A stretch of DNA of 64,000 nucleotides from positions 18,196,001 to 18,260,000 of the forward strand of contig BSBN01000254.1 in the NCBI GenBank assembly GCA_027924645.1. The letters run 5' to 3'. The notes below the pieces were generated by a model that saw nothing but the letters and a program-made list of their open reading frames with translations, was not told the DNA's origin and did not search any database. Shown in pieces: positions 35,100 to 46,629 of this stretch (position 1 is the first letter of the stretch; each line of letters starts with the position of its first letter). This stretch comes from Cunninghamia lanceolata. Lineage: Eukaryota; Streptophyta; Pinopsida; Cupressales; Cupressaceae. The position numbers and the translations under genes were made by a program.

Positions 35100-38089
35100 T
35101 TCAGAACCAGATGCAAATCAGGAGGTAAATATTGTAAAGTTGTAATTAATAGTGGCAGTTTTGATAACCTAGTTTCAGAAGAGATGGTGACTAAGCTATA
35201 GTTGGAAAGATTGAAACACCCTAAGCCCTATCAGATAGCATGGATTTAGGATGATCATAAGGTACTAGTGAGTGAACAATGTTTGGTGAAATTTCATATT
35301 GAATCTTATCATGATGAAGTATTGTGTGATATTATGCCTATGGATGTATGTCATATCTTGTTGGGTAGACCTTGGAAGTATGATAGAAAAGCTATACAAG
35401 ATGGGAGAAAGAATACATACACTATAACATCAAATGGGAAGAGAATTACTTTGATTCCTTTGGAAGATGATCCTAAGAGCAAAGTATGTGGGATTGTTAG
35501 AATCTATTTGGTATATGGAAGAAAAATTTTGGATGGTTTGAGATATGAGCATATGTGTTATGCCTTGATTCCTAAGAAGCCTAAAACATTACAAAAGGAG
35601 ACTAGAGAATCACGACTGGAGGAGATAACTAAATTGTTGACAGAGTATGAAGACATTATTTCAGATAATGTACCTAAAGGATTGCCACCAATCAGAAGTA
35701 TCAATCATCACATGGATCTTATGCATGTATCTAGTTTTCCTAACAAAGCAACACACAGAATGACACCTGCAAAGAATGAAGAATTAAACAGACAAATACA
35801 TGAATTATTGAGGAAAGGTTTAATTAGAGAAAGTTTGAGTCCTTGTGTAGTACCTGCAGTGTTAGCACCTAAGAAAGATGGAGAATAGAGAATGTGTATA
35901 GACTCTAGTGCAATAAACAAGATCACAGTTAAGTATAGATTTCCTTTACCTAGGATGGATGATATCATGGATTGTTTGAGTGGAGAAAACTATTTTCCAA
36001 AGATGGTTTTGAAGAGTGGATAACACCAGATCAGAATCAGAGAAGGAGATGAATGGAAGACTACTTTTAAGACAAATGAAGAATTGTATGAGTGGTTAAT
36101 GATGCCTTTTGGATTGAAAAATGCACCGAGTACTTTCATGAGATTGATGAATGAAGTCTTGAAGAAATTCTTGGGTAAGTTTGTTATTGTATATTTGGAT
36201 GACATTCTGATTTTTAGTAAGACAAAAGAAGAACATTTACAGCACCTTAGACAAGTATTATAGAGACTAAGAGAAGAGAAGTTGTTGATAAACATCAATA
36301 AGTGTAGTTTCATGAAGGAGTAATTGGTATACTTGGGATTTGTGTTTTTTGCGGAAGGATTGAAGATGGACCCTGAGAAAGTAAGAGTAATAGTTGAATG
36401 GCCTAGACCGGAGAGCATTGGAGAAGTTAGATCATTTCTTGGATTAGCTAGCTTCTACCAGAAGTTCATCAAAAATTTCAGTTTAGTTTGTAACCCTATG
36501 ACAAAGACAATGAGAGGTGACAGAAAAGACTTTAAGTGGACATCAGAAGCAGATAAAAGTTTTGAATTGTTGAAGTAGAAAGTGATAGAGAAACCTGTGT
36601 TGGCATTATTGGATTTCAATATAAGGTATTTCAAGTAGATTGTGATGCAAGTGGAAATGCAATTGGAGTAGTGTTAAGTCAAGAAGGTAGACCTATAGCA
36701 TATTTCAGTGAGAAGTTGAACATGATGTAAGGAGAAGATATTTTAGTTTATGATCAAGAGTTCCATGCCATAATTCAAGCTTTGAAGAAATGGAGACATT
36801 ACTTGTTGCCTAAAGAGTTTGTGTTGTATACAGATCATCAAGCTTTGCAATATTTGAATAGTCAAGGTAAATTGAATCAGAGACATATGAGATGTGTAGA
36901 GTTCATGCAGAGTTATACCTTTGTGTTGAAGCATAGGAGTGCAAAATCAAACAAAGTTGCAGATGCATTGAGTAGGAGAAGGAACTTGCTGACAGAGATG
37001 AGAATTGAAGTGTTGGGATTTGATGAGTTGAAGAACATGTATGAGGAAGATCTTGATTTTACAGAACCTTGGAAAGCATGTAGGAACTTGTGGTGACAGA
37101 TAGGAGTAAGTGGTTGGACTATTTCATTCAAGAAGATATGTTGTTTAGAGGAAATCAATTGTGCATACCTAGGAGTTTAATAGGAGACAATTTGATCAAG
37201 GAGAAGCATAGTGGTGGATTAGCAGGACATTTTGGCATTGATAACACAGTGGCTTTGGTAAGTGAAAACTACTTTTGGCCTCAGATACATAAGGATGTTA
37301 GGAGATTTGTGTAGAGTTGTAGAATTTGTCAAGTTGCAAAAGGGAGTAGCCAGAACACTGGATTGTATAAATCTTTGACAGTACCGGAGAAACCTTGGGA
37401 AGACATAAGTATGGATTTTGAAATGGGATTGCCTAAGACATAGAGAGAAAATGATTCAATATTTGTAGTGGTAGACAAATTTTCAAAGATGACACATTTC
37501 ATACCTTGTAAGAAGACAACTCATGCAATGCATGTAGCTGACCTATTTTTCAAGGAGATTGTAAGATTGCATGGATTACCTAAGAGCATAATTTTAGACA
37601 GAGACACAAGATTTTTTGAATATTTTTGGAAGACACTTTGGAAGAAGATGAAGATAGATTTGAAGTTCAGTTCAGCATTTCATCCACAGACTGATGGATA
37701 GACAAAGGTAGTGAATAGGAGTTTGGGAAACTTGTTGAGATGTTTGGTTGGAGAGAAGCCAGAAAGTTGGGATTTGATTTTTTCACGAGCAGAGTTTGCA
37801 TACAATAATTTAATAAATAGGAGTACTAGAAGAACACCTTTTGAGATTGTTACTGGAGTAAACCCAAGAGGAGTGGCAAAGTTGAGAGATATCAGTATAG
37901 AAGATAAGAGAAGTGCAGAAGCAGAAGAATTTGCAAGACATATGGAGACAGTACATAATCAGGTGAAGAAGCATTTGGAGGATATGAATAATAAGGAGAA
38001 GGCAGATGAGAAGAAGAGACACAAAGAATTTGTAGTTGGAGATAAAGTGATGGTATACTTGAGAAAATAAAGATTTCTAGTTGGGACAT
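35100..38089 (+). pseudogene. E2 pol: protease, reverse transcriptase, RNase H, integrase
   Basis: Domains run in the Ty3/gypsy order. In the protease (35138-35400), the catalytic DSG is changed to NSG (GAT to AAT at 35148). In the reverse transcriptase (35700-36500), [30 protein letters not shown] and an intact YLDD at 36192-36203 are seen. RNase H (36640-37000) has [21 protein letters not shown] and ADALSRR. In the integrase (37190-38080), the zinc-binding region includes CRICQVAKG, and the core includes [16 protein letters not shown] and ILDRDTRF. The catalytic Glu region reads stop-Thr-Lys after HPQTDG. Frameshifts near 36630 and 37090 and about eight stops inactivate it. Confidence 0.9.
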
Positions 38090-38489
38090 ATAACAAGTTG
38101 AAGATGAAGAAGTTTTGACCTTGTAGGATAGTCAGAAAGTTTGATTTAGGAAATGCATATGAAGTAGAGTTACCAAAGACATTAGGCATATCACCTATTT
38201 TCAACATTGCAAACCTATATCAGTATCATGAAGCAGAGCTCGGTGACAACATTGAAATAGACTTGAAGAAGCAGTTACCACAACAAATACAATAGCAGAT
38301 TAAAGACATTTTGGATAGCAGAGTTGGATACAACACCAGACGCAGATAATACAAAGAATACCTTGTGAAGTGGAAAGGCGAACCAGAAGAAGATTCATCA
38401 TGGGTTTCTCAGGTTGAGGTGGACCGTCTTGGTTTTCCTCTAGCCCCAGCAAAGTGAGGGACTCACTTTTTTCAATAACCCCAGATGTC
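38090..38489 (+). pseudogene. E2 integrase C-terminus with chromodomain
   Basis: The GPY-type integrase tail (VGTYNKLKMK, then RIVRKFD-like and ISPIFNIANLYQY) is followed by a chromodomain core at about 38330-38410 that reads YKEYLVKWKGEPEEDSSW. C-terminal chromodomains define plant chromoviruses and direct integration to marked chromatin. A frameshift lies before the chromodomain. Confidence 0.85.
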
Positions 38490-39039
38490 TGATGCAGGAG
38501 CATCCCTGGTTTAAGAGCAATCTTGTATCAACCAAAAATATTTGCATTTCATTTTATTTGCATTTTAGTTTGTTTCTTTTTATTTTCCAGTTTAGTTCAG
38601 GCAATTTAGTCAATAGTAGTTTCTGTATTTTGGTCCGCATTCTATCGTAGTTTCATTTTAGACCTTGCGGAGCTGGACTTAGCATCTAGATTCATTTATG
38701 CACATCATATTCAAAATTCAAAGCATTTGGATTAAGTACCGGTAAGATATCGATATCAAAAGATCAACTATTTTCTCATAATAGAGCATCCTAACTGTCT
38801 CAAATAATCAGCTAAAGGAGAAGACCTGCGGAGCATTTCATGACTGGCAAAATTAAAAGACACACCATTCAATATTGTTTGGTTTTTGGCTGACCTTCCC
38901 TAAGATCTGCATATCATTCCATTCACTTGCAAAGGAGTTCTATTCAATTAGGTCTGACCTATCCATGTACACACATTACAGCTCTTCATTGGAGTTTGTC
39001 ATCTTCCTTGGTCGATGTAGAAGAATCTTATGTTCCAGA
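38490..39039 (+). repeat. LTR C, first part: 3' LTR of E2
   Basis: It starts TGATGCAGGAGCATCCC and matches LTRs A and B until TTCCAGA. E3 begins at 39040, and the LTR resumes at 46317. Confidence 0.9.
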
Positions 39040-41550
39040 TGTTGGTTACCAAATCTGCAGAGGGTTTTCCAGCTCCAATGCATAGGCGGATTTGGCCAAC
39101 AGATTACGGGAGGTTGCGTGAGCTGCCTCCCCTTCACTTCTGGTTCTACCACACCAAGGGGGTATCCCTATAACTCAAGATGTAACCTTGACTAGCTCAA
39201 AGATAGAAAGATCTAACTTGACAACAACAGGCAGAATACTCTCATGTATGGACCAAGATCTGCGTGATAGATCACAAGGTTGGCAACATTCTTGGACATA
39301 TGTGTCTGGTTGGGTATGAGAGTATGCAAGAGGTTCCTAATCCTACTCCTACAACTAACAGGTGGAAGTGATGAGATGGGTGGACATAATGTCCTAGATG
39401 CAAGACAAGGGGTTTTGGCTCATAACTACTAACCCAGAAACAAACTGGTGCCTATCCATTGGGCAAGGAGTCAACTAGACGTATACAACAGGTGGTTTGC
39501 AACTTTCACTCAAGTTTCAGGGGGTTGGACTTGATGCTTGCCTTACAAACATCACCCAAGAAAGGGTATCTAACTGCCTCTACTTATAGATATCCCTGTT
39601 GACATGAAACCTTCCCCATGCTCAACCTAAAACAATTTAATCCACTCCTTGAATGGAAATTAGAGATCAAACATGCAGTATAGATATCTATACCCTAGAA
39701 TCTATGAAACCCTTAGCATCTAGATTCAAAAGAAGGAGAATAACATGCAGCAAATGGAGACAAGTAGATAGACACATGCAATAAGCATTTCTCTTATAAA
39801 ATCAACACTGAAACTGAAATATGTGCAAAATACACTCATGCTGCAACTCATAAACTCCAAAATGGGATGGAACAACCAAGTTCATGCCCTGTTCTTCATT
39901 ATTTACACAAAAATGCCCCAAGCTTCAACAACCTAAAATGAGTGACATAGTCTGCCTTTTATAGAAAAACTGTGTACTCAACGAATTAATTACAAGGTAC
40001 ATCAAAAATTTGCCAGATACAATGCATCAGAAAAATGGCACCCAAAATCATCAATGCAGCAGAGGGACAAAGAGGAAGGAGCAGGTGGGAATTAGGATCT
40101 GCACCGCCGCCTGAAGATTTGCTCTTAAATCCGGTAGCTAACCCATCAACTCGATCCATGCCTCTCTGCACGATATGCCATTACTGTCTCACCAACCCGC
40201 AGCCCCTGGAAATGTAGCCGCAGCAAACCTCTGGAGTTTTCCCGCTCAAAAATAGTCGCAGATATGCGGGAAAAGCCCGTCGCTACAGGTTCAAAATATG
40301 GCCATCAATCTAAAACCCATCGCAGAGATCTACGGCCCCAAAAAATGCTGAAAAGTCACCCACCAACCAAAACGTGCCACGCAGACACTTCAAGTTTCCA
40401 TCACAGACTTTTCCGCAGCTCAATACTTGCTTTTCAAAAAGGGGACAAGTGGCGGCATCCGCCGTTTCAACCATCAGAATACGTGGCGGCTTCCGCAGGC
40501 TCTCTTGAAACACAAAGACCCTTCTTGAAACTCCTGCGGGTGCCGACACATGTCGCTTTCCGCACCACTCTTGAGAAACACTTGAAACATTGTTGGGACT
40601 CTCGCGGAGTCTGACATGTGTCAGCCTCCGTAGCAACCATAAAGGACACGTGGCACGCTCCGCCCCTGCATAGAAACTTAAAGAAACTTCAGCAGAGGCT
40701 GACACTTGTCGGGCTCTGCGCTCTTCAGAAACTTTAAGGCCCCATTCTGAAACTTACGTGGAAGCTAACACATGTCATCATCCGTGGCACTTGAGACACT
40801 TCACTGGGACCCACCATCGTCTTCACTTAGCATCGAAACAAAAAATGAAACATAACGCGAATGCTGACACTTGTCACGCTCTGCAGCAACCTCAAGGGGC
40901 ATGTGGCATCTTCCGCTACATCTTAGAAACTTTTTGAAACTCAAGCGGACAGTGACACTTGGCACTTTCCACGGGGCTCTTGGGTTGCACTTAGGGTCTT
41001 TCAGAAACTTGGCGGAGATTGACACTTGGCATCGTCTGCGAGGCTTTTGAGCTGCTTTCTTTGTGTCTCTCAAGTGCCTCCACGTGGTGCCTTCCGCGGC
41101 ACTCTTGAAACCTTTAGAAACTGCATAGAAACTTTGGCAAAAGCTGACACGTGGTGCCTTCCGCACTCAAGTTGGAACTTTAAGGGGCTGCTTCCGCTAC
41201 TGACACGTGGCATGCTCCGCGGGAAGCATAAGCAATGGCGTGGTTCTAAACTGGGGCTCAACACTTAGCAGACCCGTGGCATTGGCACAATTAGACCCTC
41301 TCAGCCACTATTAGAAACAATCACAGACACTGAAAACTGTGACCTGATATGCATTTTTTATGCATTTGACCCATTTTTATCAATTTTCAGGGGCCGATGG
41401 AGATTTCTAACCCACCACTGTATATTTTGACCTTGAGCATACAAGGTGAGATGCATTTTTGATAATTGCAGGGACCAAAACATTAGAACTTTTTTGGATT
41501 TTTAGTGAAGAGACCTGACTCAAAACCCCAAACATAAATTATTACTAACA
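39040..41550 (-). repeat. 3' LTR of E3
   Basis: The LTR is 2,511 bases. On the minus strand it holds, in order, a G-box/ABRE repeat array (41225 to 40442), a GC-rich segment, and a TATA box CTATAAAAGGC at 39954-39964, about 480 bases beyond the array. Short plus-strand ORFs here are shadows of the GC-rich repeat. Confidence 0.92.
40442..41225 (-). repeat. Array of about 14 G-box/ABRE-like repeat units in the E3 LTR
   Basis: A degenerate unit of about 40-90 bases recurs: GACAC(G/T)TG(G/T)C, 3-6 bases, then TCCGC, then a CTTGAAACTTT-like spacer. Cores are at about 40443, 40479, 40545, 40611, 40645, 40701, 40768, 40866, 40900, 40953, 41020, 41080, 41145 and 41201. Several are exact ACACGTGG or CACGTGG, the plant G-box/ABRE core bound by bZIP and bHLH factors. 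The array lies upstream of the LTR TATA box in the transcriptional orientation of E3, so an enhancer role is plausible. The same array exists at 45215-45990. Confidence 0.8.
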
Positions 41551-41681
41551 TAGGCTCCGATTGGGGACGTGCAGGCATAAGACTGCAGCGAGAACCTCAG
41601 ATCTCTGGGATGCAGACCAGTCCCCTATCCATTGGGCACAAAGTCAAACTTGCACCAATTTGCATCACCAAACACATTATT
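41551..41681 (-). promoter_or_regulatory. E3 region between gag and 3' LTR
   Basis: About 130 bases separate the gag-frame end from the 3' LTR. No strong polypurine run is visible; the sequence next to the LTR reads, on the minus strand, GTCCCCAATCGGAGCCTA. The plus-strand primer is therefore unclear. Confidence 0.4.
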
Positions 41682-43433
41682 TCAAAATAAACATGGTGGC
41701 CCAGGGCCACCAAAAAGGAAAAACCAGAAATTTCCTTTGTCAAACACTTGATTTTCTTTTGATTTCTTCAAATGAAGCCTAAAAGAATTTAACTGTCTGC
41801 AGCAAGCCCCTTGGCAATTATTTGTGCTGCTGCTCATTTCTTTTTCTTCAACAAATCTACAACTAGCTTCGTCAGCATACATTATTATCAGTTGTAGAAT
41901 GTCATCATCATATGAGTCACTGAGGTTGCTTGGAAAAATAATAGACTCATATGAAACAAATGAATCCATATCAGAATTTTGCCCTTCCTCAAAAAATAAG
42001 AGCTCCTCTGTATCAAACATGCAATATTCAGGCACAAGCAACATCTCATAATCAAATTTATCTTGATGAACATACAGATATCCATCATCATCATGCTTAG
42101 CAGTTTTGTCACTAAGGTCCACCTAAAATTTCTCAAGAGAAGGCAGAAATAATTCAGAATGTAGCCCTACACTGAAAGCTTTGTAGTTACCTATGCAATC
42201 AACATTACCCCCAACTATATGAGCACACACATCTGCAACTTGTCTGTCCACCTCTGAATAGTGACTCTGTTCCTCTTCACCACTGCACTGATAATCAAAA
42301 GCAAATTTTTCAACCTCTGCACTATGAAGGTGGTCAGAATCTTCAAGGAAACACTCATATTTAGCATCCATATATATTTCATCATCTGAAAGGCTCATAT
42401 ATGCATCTGAATGCTGACAGTCACTAACATATTCACTATCCCTTGAAGCAGTATCTTCTATATTCAGAGTGAAGCTTTGCATATCCACTTCATATAAATA
42501 ATCAGGAACAACTGGGATATGCCTATCACTGCAGGATGCAACTTCATGTATATCTTTTATTTCATCATTTGAAGAGCATTTTGCATTTGCAGGCTTTTCC
42601 TCTAGAGGCATACAAAAATCTTTGTTCACATCATTATAGGAGGTGCCTGCATTTTCTACAACACTTTCTTCATGTATCACGTCATGGCTGCACACATTAT
42701 TCTAAAATATATTTCCCTCTACACAATCATCTTTTAATGCACATACTGGGATAGCTGAAATATATTCACTTTGATAATTGCTTTTACAACTTGCAGCCAT
42801 GAAACCTACTGGCATCCCATATTTCTCATTGTTTTCAATGTCCATAGCAAATTGGAAAGCCTGGTGAAGGGTAGCTGGTTCTTTATCTCTTAATAAATAA
42901 CTCATTTCTTCATCAAATGCAGCCAAATAAATTGTCAAGCACAATACATTATTGGGTCTCATATATTCAGGAATCTGCCTGAGTAATTTAATAAAACTAA
43001 GATTAAAGGCTGGAACCAGCTCCTCATCTTCCCTTTGGATATTCATAAACTGTATGATCAGTGAGGCTACATCAAACCTTTCACCAAACTGCCCTAGGAA
43101 TGCAACTTCTAAATCTGTCCATGAAGAAACTGAACAAACAAGCAGGTCTGAAAACCATATTCTAGCATCATCTTCAAATGACTGAACAAAGAGTCTCATT
43201 ACTACATCTTCATCTTCTATCTCATAATCTTCTATTAAATTACAAAATTTTTGCAAATGTTTGTTTGTCGATTCAGAATCTAATCCACTATATCTTGGCA
43301 AACATTTCCTAATTTTATTGGGAATAACATTTGGGTAGCCATATATTCCCTTAAAATTTAGGGCTTTATACCTTTGAATAACAAATGGTCTTCTTTGAGA
43401 GCACAACCAGGTTTGCTGTTCTAAACTCATCAT
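41682..43433 (-). pseudogene. E3 Gag-like protein (Retrotrans_gag type), two in-frame stops
   Basis: One minus-strand frame of 584 codons runs from ATG 43433 to 41682, broken only by stops after residues 243 and 436. The N-terminal 240 residues match the gypsy Gag core: NKIRKCLPRYSGLDSES, QKFCNLIEDYEIEDEDVVMRLF, QSFEDDARIWFSDL, SSWTDLEVAFLGQFGER. The remaining about 340 residues are strongly acidic and Ser/Asp-rich (SDCQHSDAYMSLSDDEIYMD) with no CCHC knuckle or protease. Such a long acidic tail is unusual for Gag. Only two nonsense codons and no frameshift suggest a young copy. Confidence 0.85.
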
Positions 43434-43650
43434 TTTTTTTTATGAAATACCTGGAAATATGTTGCAGCACTGATAGGTTCAATCAACAGAGTCGCCACCT
43501 CTCACAGAGAGGACAAAATATCAATAAGGCACATGTACTTTTTGGATTCACCACACCAGCAGAGCACCACATGGTTACTTGTTGGTATTGCTGCAACAAC
43601 TTCACTGGAAACTAAATTTTCTAGCCTTCAAATCAATTGACTCTCTCTCT
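43434..43650 (-). other. E3 leader between primer sites and gag
   Basis: About 215 bases of non-coding leader. A fourth degenerate GAGTCGCCA motif occurs near 43488, related to the primer-site repeats. Confidence 0.5.
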
Positions 43651-43813
43651 CCCCAATAGAGTCGCCAAAATCTGTTGCGACTCGGATGGGCCACAAGTAT
43701 ATTCTATTTTATTTCTTTTCTCCCCAGCAGAGTCACCAAAATCTGTTGCGACTCGGATGGGCCACAAATATATTATTCTTTTAAATCAACTCCCCATCGG
43801 AGTCGCCAAAATC
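43651..43813 (-). promoter_or_regulatory. Triplicated primer-binding-site region of E3
   Basis: Three copies of a 70-71 base unit start with CCCCA at 43651, 43722 and 43792 (plus strand). On the minus strand each carries CAACAGATTTTGG(C/T)GACTC. The last is the genuine LTR/primer junction, where the LTR ends CCAACA at 43814. In the two extra copies GAGTCGC and GCGACTC can pair in a 7-base stem around the start of the primer site (one mismatch in the middle copy). Confidence 0.8.
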
Positions 43814-46311
43814 TGTTGGTTACCAAATTTGCAGAGGGTTTGCCAGCTCCAATGCACAGGCGGATTTGGCCAACAGATTATGGGAGGTTGCATGAGCTGC
43901 CTCCCCTTCACTTCTGGTTCTGCCACACCAAGGGGGGTATCCCTATAACTCAAGATGTAACCTTGACTAGCTCAAAGATAGAAAGATCTAACTAGATAAC
44001 AGGCAGAATACTCTCATGTATGGACCAAGATCTGCATGATAGATCACAAGGTTGGCAACATTCTTGGACATATGTGTTTGGTTGGGTATGAGAGTATGCA
44101 AGAGGTTCCTAATCCTACTCCTACAACTAACAGGTGGAAGTGATGAGATGGGTGGACATAATGTCCTGGATGCAAGACAAGGGGTTTTGGCTCATAACTA
44201 CTGACCCAGAAACAGACTGGTGCCTATCCATTGGGCAAAGAGTCAACTAGACGTATACAACAGGTGGTTTGCAACTTTCACTCAAGTTTCAGGGGGTTGG
44301 ACTTGATGCTTGCCTTACAAACATCACCCAAGACAGGGTATCTAACTGCCTCTACTTACAGATATCCCTGCTGACATGAAACCTTCCCCATGCTCAACCT
44401 AAAACAATTTAATCCACTCCTTGAATGGAAATTAGAGATCAAACATGCAGTATAGAAATCTATACCCTAGAATCTATGAAACCCTTAGCAACTAGATTCA
44501 AAAGAAGGAGAATAACATGCAGCAAATGGAGACAAGTAGATAGACACATGCAATAAGCATTTCTCTTATAAAATCAACACTGAAACTGAAATATGTGCAA
44601 AATACACTCATGCTGTAACTCATAAACTCCAAAATGGGATGGAACAACCAAGTTCATGCCCTGTTCTTCATTATTTACACAAAAATGCCCCAAGCTTCAA
44701 CAACCTAAAATAAGTGACACAGTTTGCCTTTTATAGCAAAACTGTGTACTCAACGAATTAATTACAAGGTACATCAAAAATTTGCCAAATACAATGCATC
44801 AGAAAAATGGCGCCCAAAATCATCAATGCAGCAGAGGGACAAAGAGGAAGGAGCAGGTGGGAATCGGGATTTGCACCGCCGCCTGAAGATTTGCTCTTAA
44901 ATCCGGTAGCTAACCCATCAACTCGACCCATGCCTCTCTGCATGATATGCCATTACTGTCTCACCAACCCGTAGCCCCTGGAAATGCAGCCGCAGCAAAC
45001 CTCTAGAGTTTTCCCGCTCAAAAATAGTCACAAATACGTGGGAAAAGCCCGGCGCTACAGGTTCAAAATATGGCCGTCGATCTAAAACCCATCGCAGAGA
45101 TCTACGGCCCCAAAAAATGTTGAAAAGTCACCCACCAACCAAAACGTGCCATGCAGACACTTCAAGTTTCCATCGCAGACTTTTCCGCAGCTCAATACTT
45201 GCTTTTCAAAAAGGGGACAGGTGGCAGCATCCACCGTTTCAACCATCAGAATACGTGGCGGCTTTTGCAGGCTCTCTTGAAACACAAAGACCCTTCTTGA
45301 AACTCTTGTAGGTGCCAACACATGTCACTTTCCACGTCACTCTTGAGAAACACTTGAAACATTGTTGGGACTCTCACGGAGTCTGACACGTGTCGGCCTC
45401 TGCAGCAACCATAAAGGACACGTGGCACACTCCGCCCCTGCATAGAAACTTAAAGAAACTTCAGTGGAGGCTAATACTTGTCGAGCTCCGCGCTCTTCAG
45501 AAACTTTAAGGCCCCATTCTAAAACTTATGCGGAAGCTGAAACATGTCATCATCCGCGGCACTTGAGACACTTCACTGGGACCCACCATCATCTTCACTT
45601 AGCATCAAAACAAAAAATGAAACATAACATGGATGCCGACACTTGTCATGCTCCGCAGCAACCTCAAGGGGCATGTGGCATCTTCTGCTGCATCTTAGAA
45701 ACTTTTTGAAACTCAAGCGGACAGCGACACTTAGCACTTTCCACGGGGCTCTTGAGTTGCACTTAGGGTCTTTCAGAAACTTGGCGAAGATTGACACTTG
45801 GCATCGTCCACGAGGCTTTTGAGTTGCTTTCTTTGTGTCTCTCGGGTGCCTCCACATGGTGCCTTCCGCAACACTCTTGAAACCTTTAGAAACTGCATAG
45901 AAACTTTGGCGGAAGTCGACACGTGGCACCTTCCATGCTCAAGTTAGAACTTTAAGGGGCTGCTTCCACTGCTGACACGTAGCACGCTCCGCGGGAAGCA
46001 TAAGCAACGGCATGGTTCTAAACTAGGGCTCGACACTTAGCAGACCTGTGGCACTGGCACAATTAGACCCTCTCAGCCACTGTTAGAAACAATCACAGAC
46101 ACTAAAAACTGTGACCCGATATGCATTTGACCCATTTTTATCAATTTTCAGGGGCCGATGGAGATTTCTGACCCGCCACTATATATTTTGACCCTGAGCA
46201 TACAAGGTGAGATGCATTTTTTATAATTGCAAGGACCAAAACATTAGAACTTTTTTGGATTTTTAGGGAAGAGACCTGACTCAAAACCCCAAACATAAAT
46301 TATTACTAACA
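43814..46311 (-). repeat. 5' LTR of E3
   Basis: The LTR is 2,498 bases, nearly collinear with 39040-41550. It includes the G-box/ABRE array (about 45215-45990) and TATA box CTATAAAAGGC on the minus strand at 44726-44736. In transcription this is the promoter copy. Confidence 0.92.
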
Positions 46312-46316
46312 CTAGA

Positions 46317-46624
46317 GATGATATATAATAATGAAATAAATACCTAGGAAGGTAGATTTAGATAGTTGATCATTAGTTCATAGTTGTTAGTTTTAATTCT
46401 TTGTGAAGGATCTTCAAAGCCATATCTTGTAATTTTGTAACTAGGCCTGTGAGCCCTAATTGTAAGCTCGCATATTACCGGCCAGTTTGTATTTGAATTC
46501 TATGATATACTGAATGACTGAATCTACATTTGCTTTATATCTTTGAGTTGTTTCTATTGTGTTTACTCTAGTTGCATGGCCTGGATAGTTCTCTTTGAGG
46601 ACCCTCCTAACCATGACTGCACTA
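46317..46624 (+). repeat. LTR C, second part: 3' LTR of E2
   Basis: It continues from 39039 with GATGATATATAATAATG and ends GACTGCACTA at 46624. The ATCAG duplication at 46625-46629 follows. Confidence 0.9.
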
Positions 46625-46629
46625 ATCAG

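Larger units (their letters stand above)
39040..46311 (-). mobile_element. Gag-only LTR element E3 (TR-GAG-like), minus strand
   Basis: LTRs at 39040-41550 and 43814-46311 (about 2.5 kb, TGTTGG...TAACA) are flanked by CCAGA at 39035-39039 and CTAGA at 46312-46316 (one mismatch). The 2.26 kb interior encodes only a Gag-like protein on the minus strand. There is no protease, reverse transcriptase or integrase. The primer site on the minus strand is of the TTTTGGCGACTC type, as used by several plant gypsy lineages, so its helper is a different gypsy family from E1/E2. The two LTRs are highly alike, with mostly C/T and G/A differences. Confidence 0.92.
32821..46624 (+). mobile_element. Chromodomain Ty3/gypsy element E2, nested in E1 (same family)
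   Basis: LTR B (32821-33662) and the split LTR C (38490-39039 plus 46317-46624) bound a complete gag-pol interior. The exact duplication ATCAG at 32816-32820 and 46625-46629 shows that E2 is a separate insertion into E1 between protease and reverse transcriptase. Its own 3' LTR was later hit by E3. Without E3 it is about 6.5 kb, a normal chromovirus length. Confidence 0.92.

Noticed and set aside
40035..41268. Protein-coding ORFs on both strands in the E3 LTR
   Set aside because: They overlap each other on opposite strands, follow the GC-rich repeat array, and recur in the second LTR with disrupted frames.
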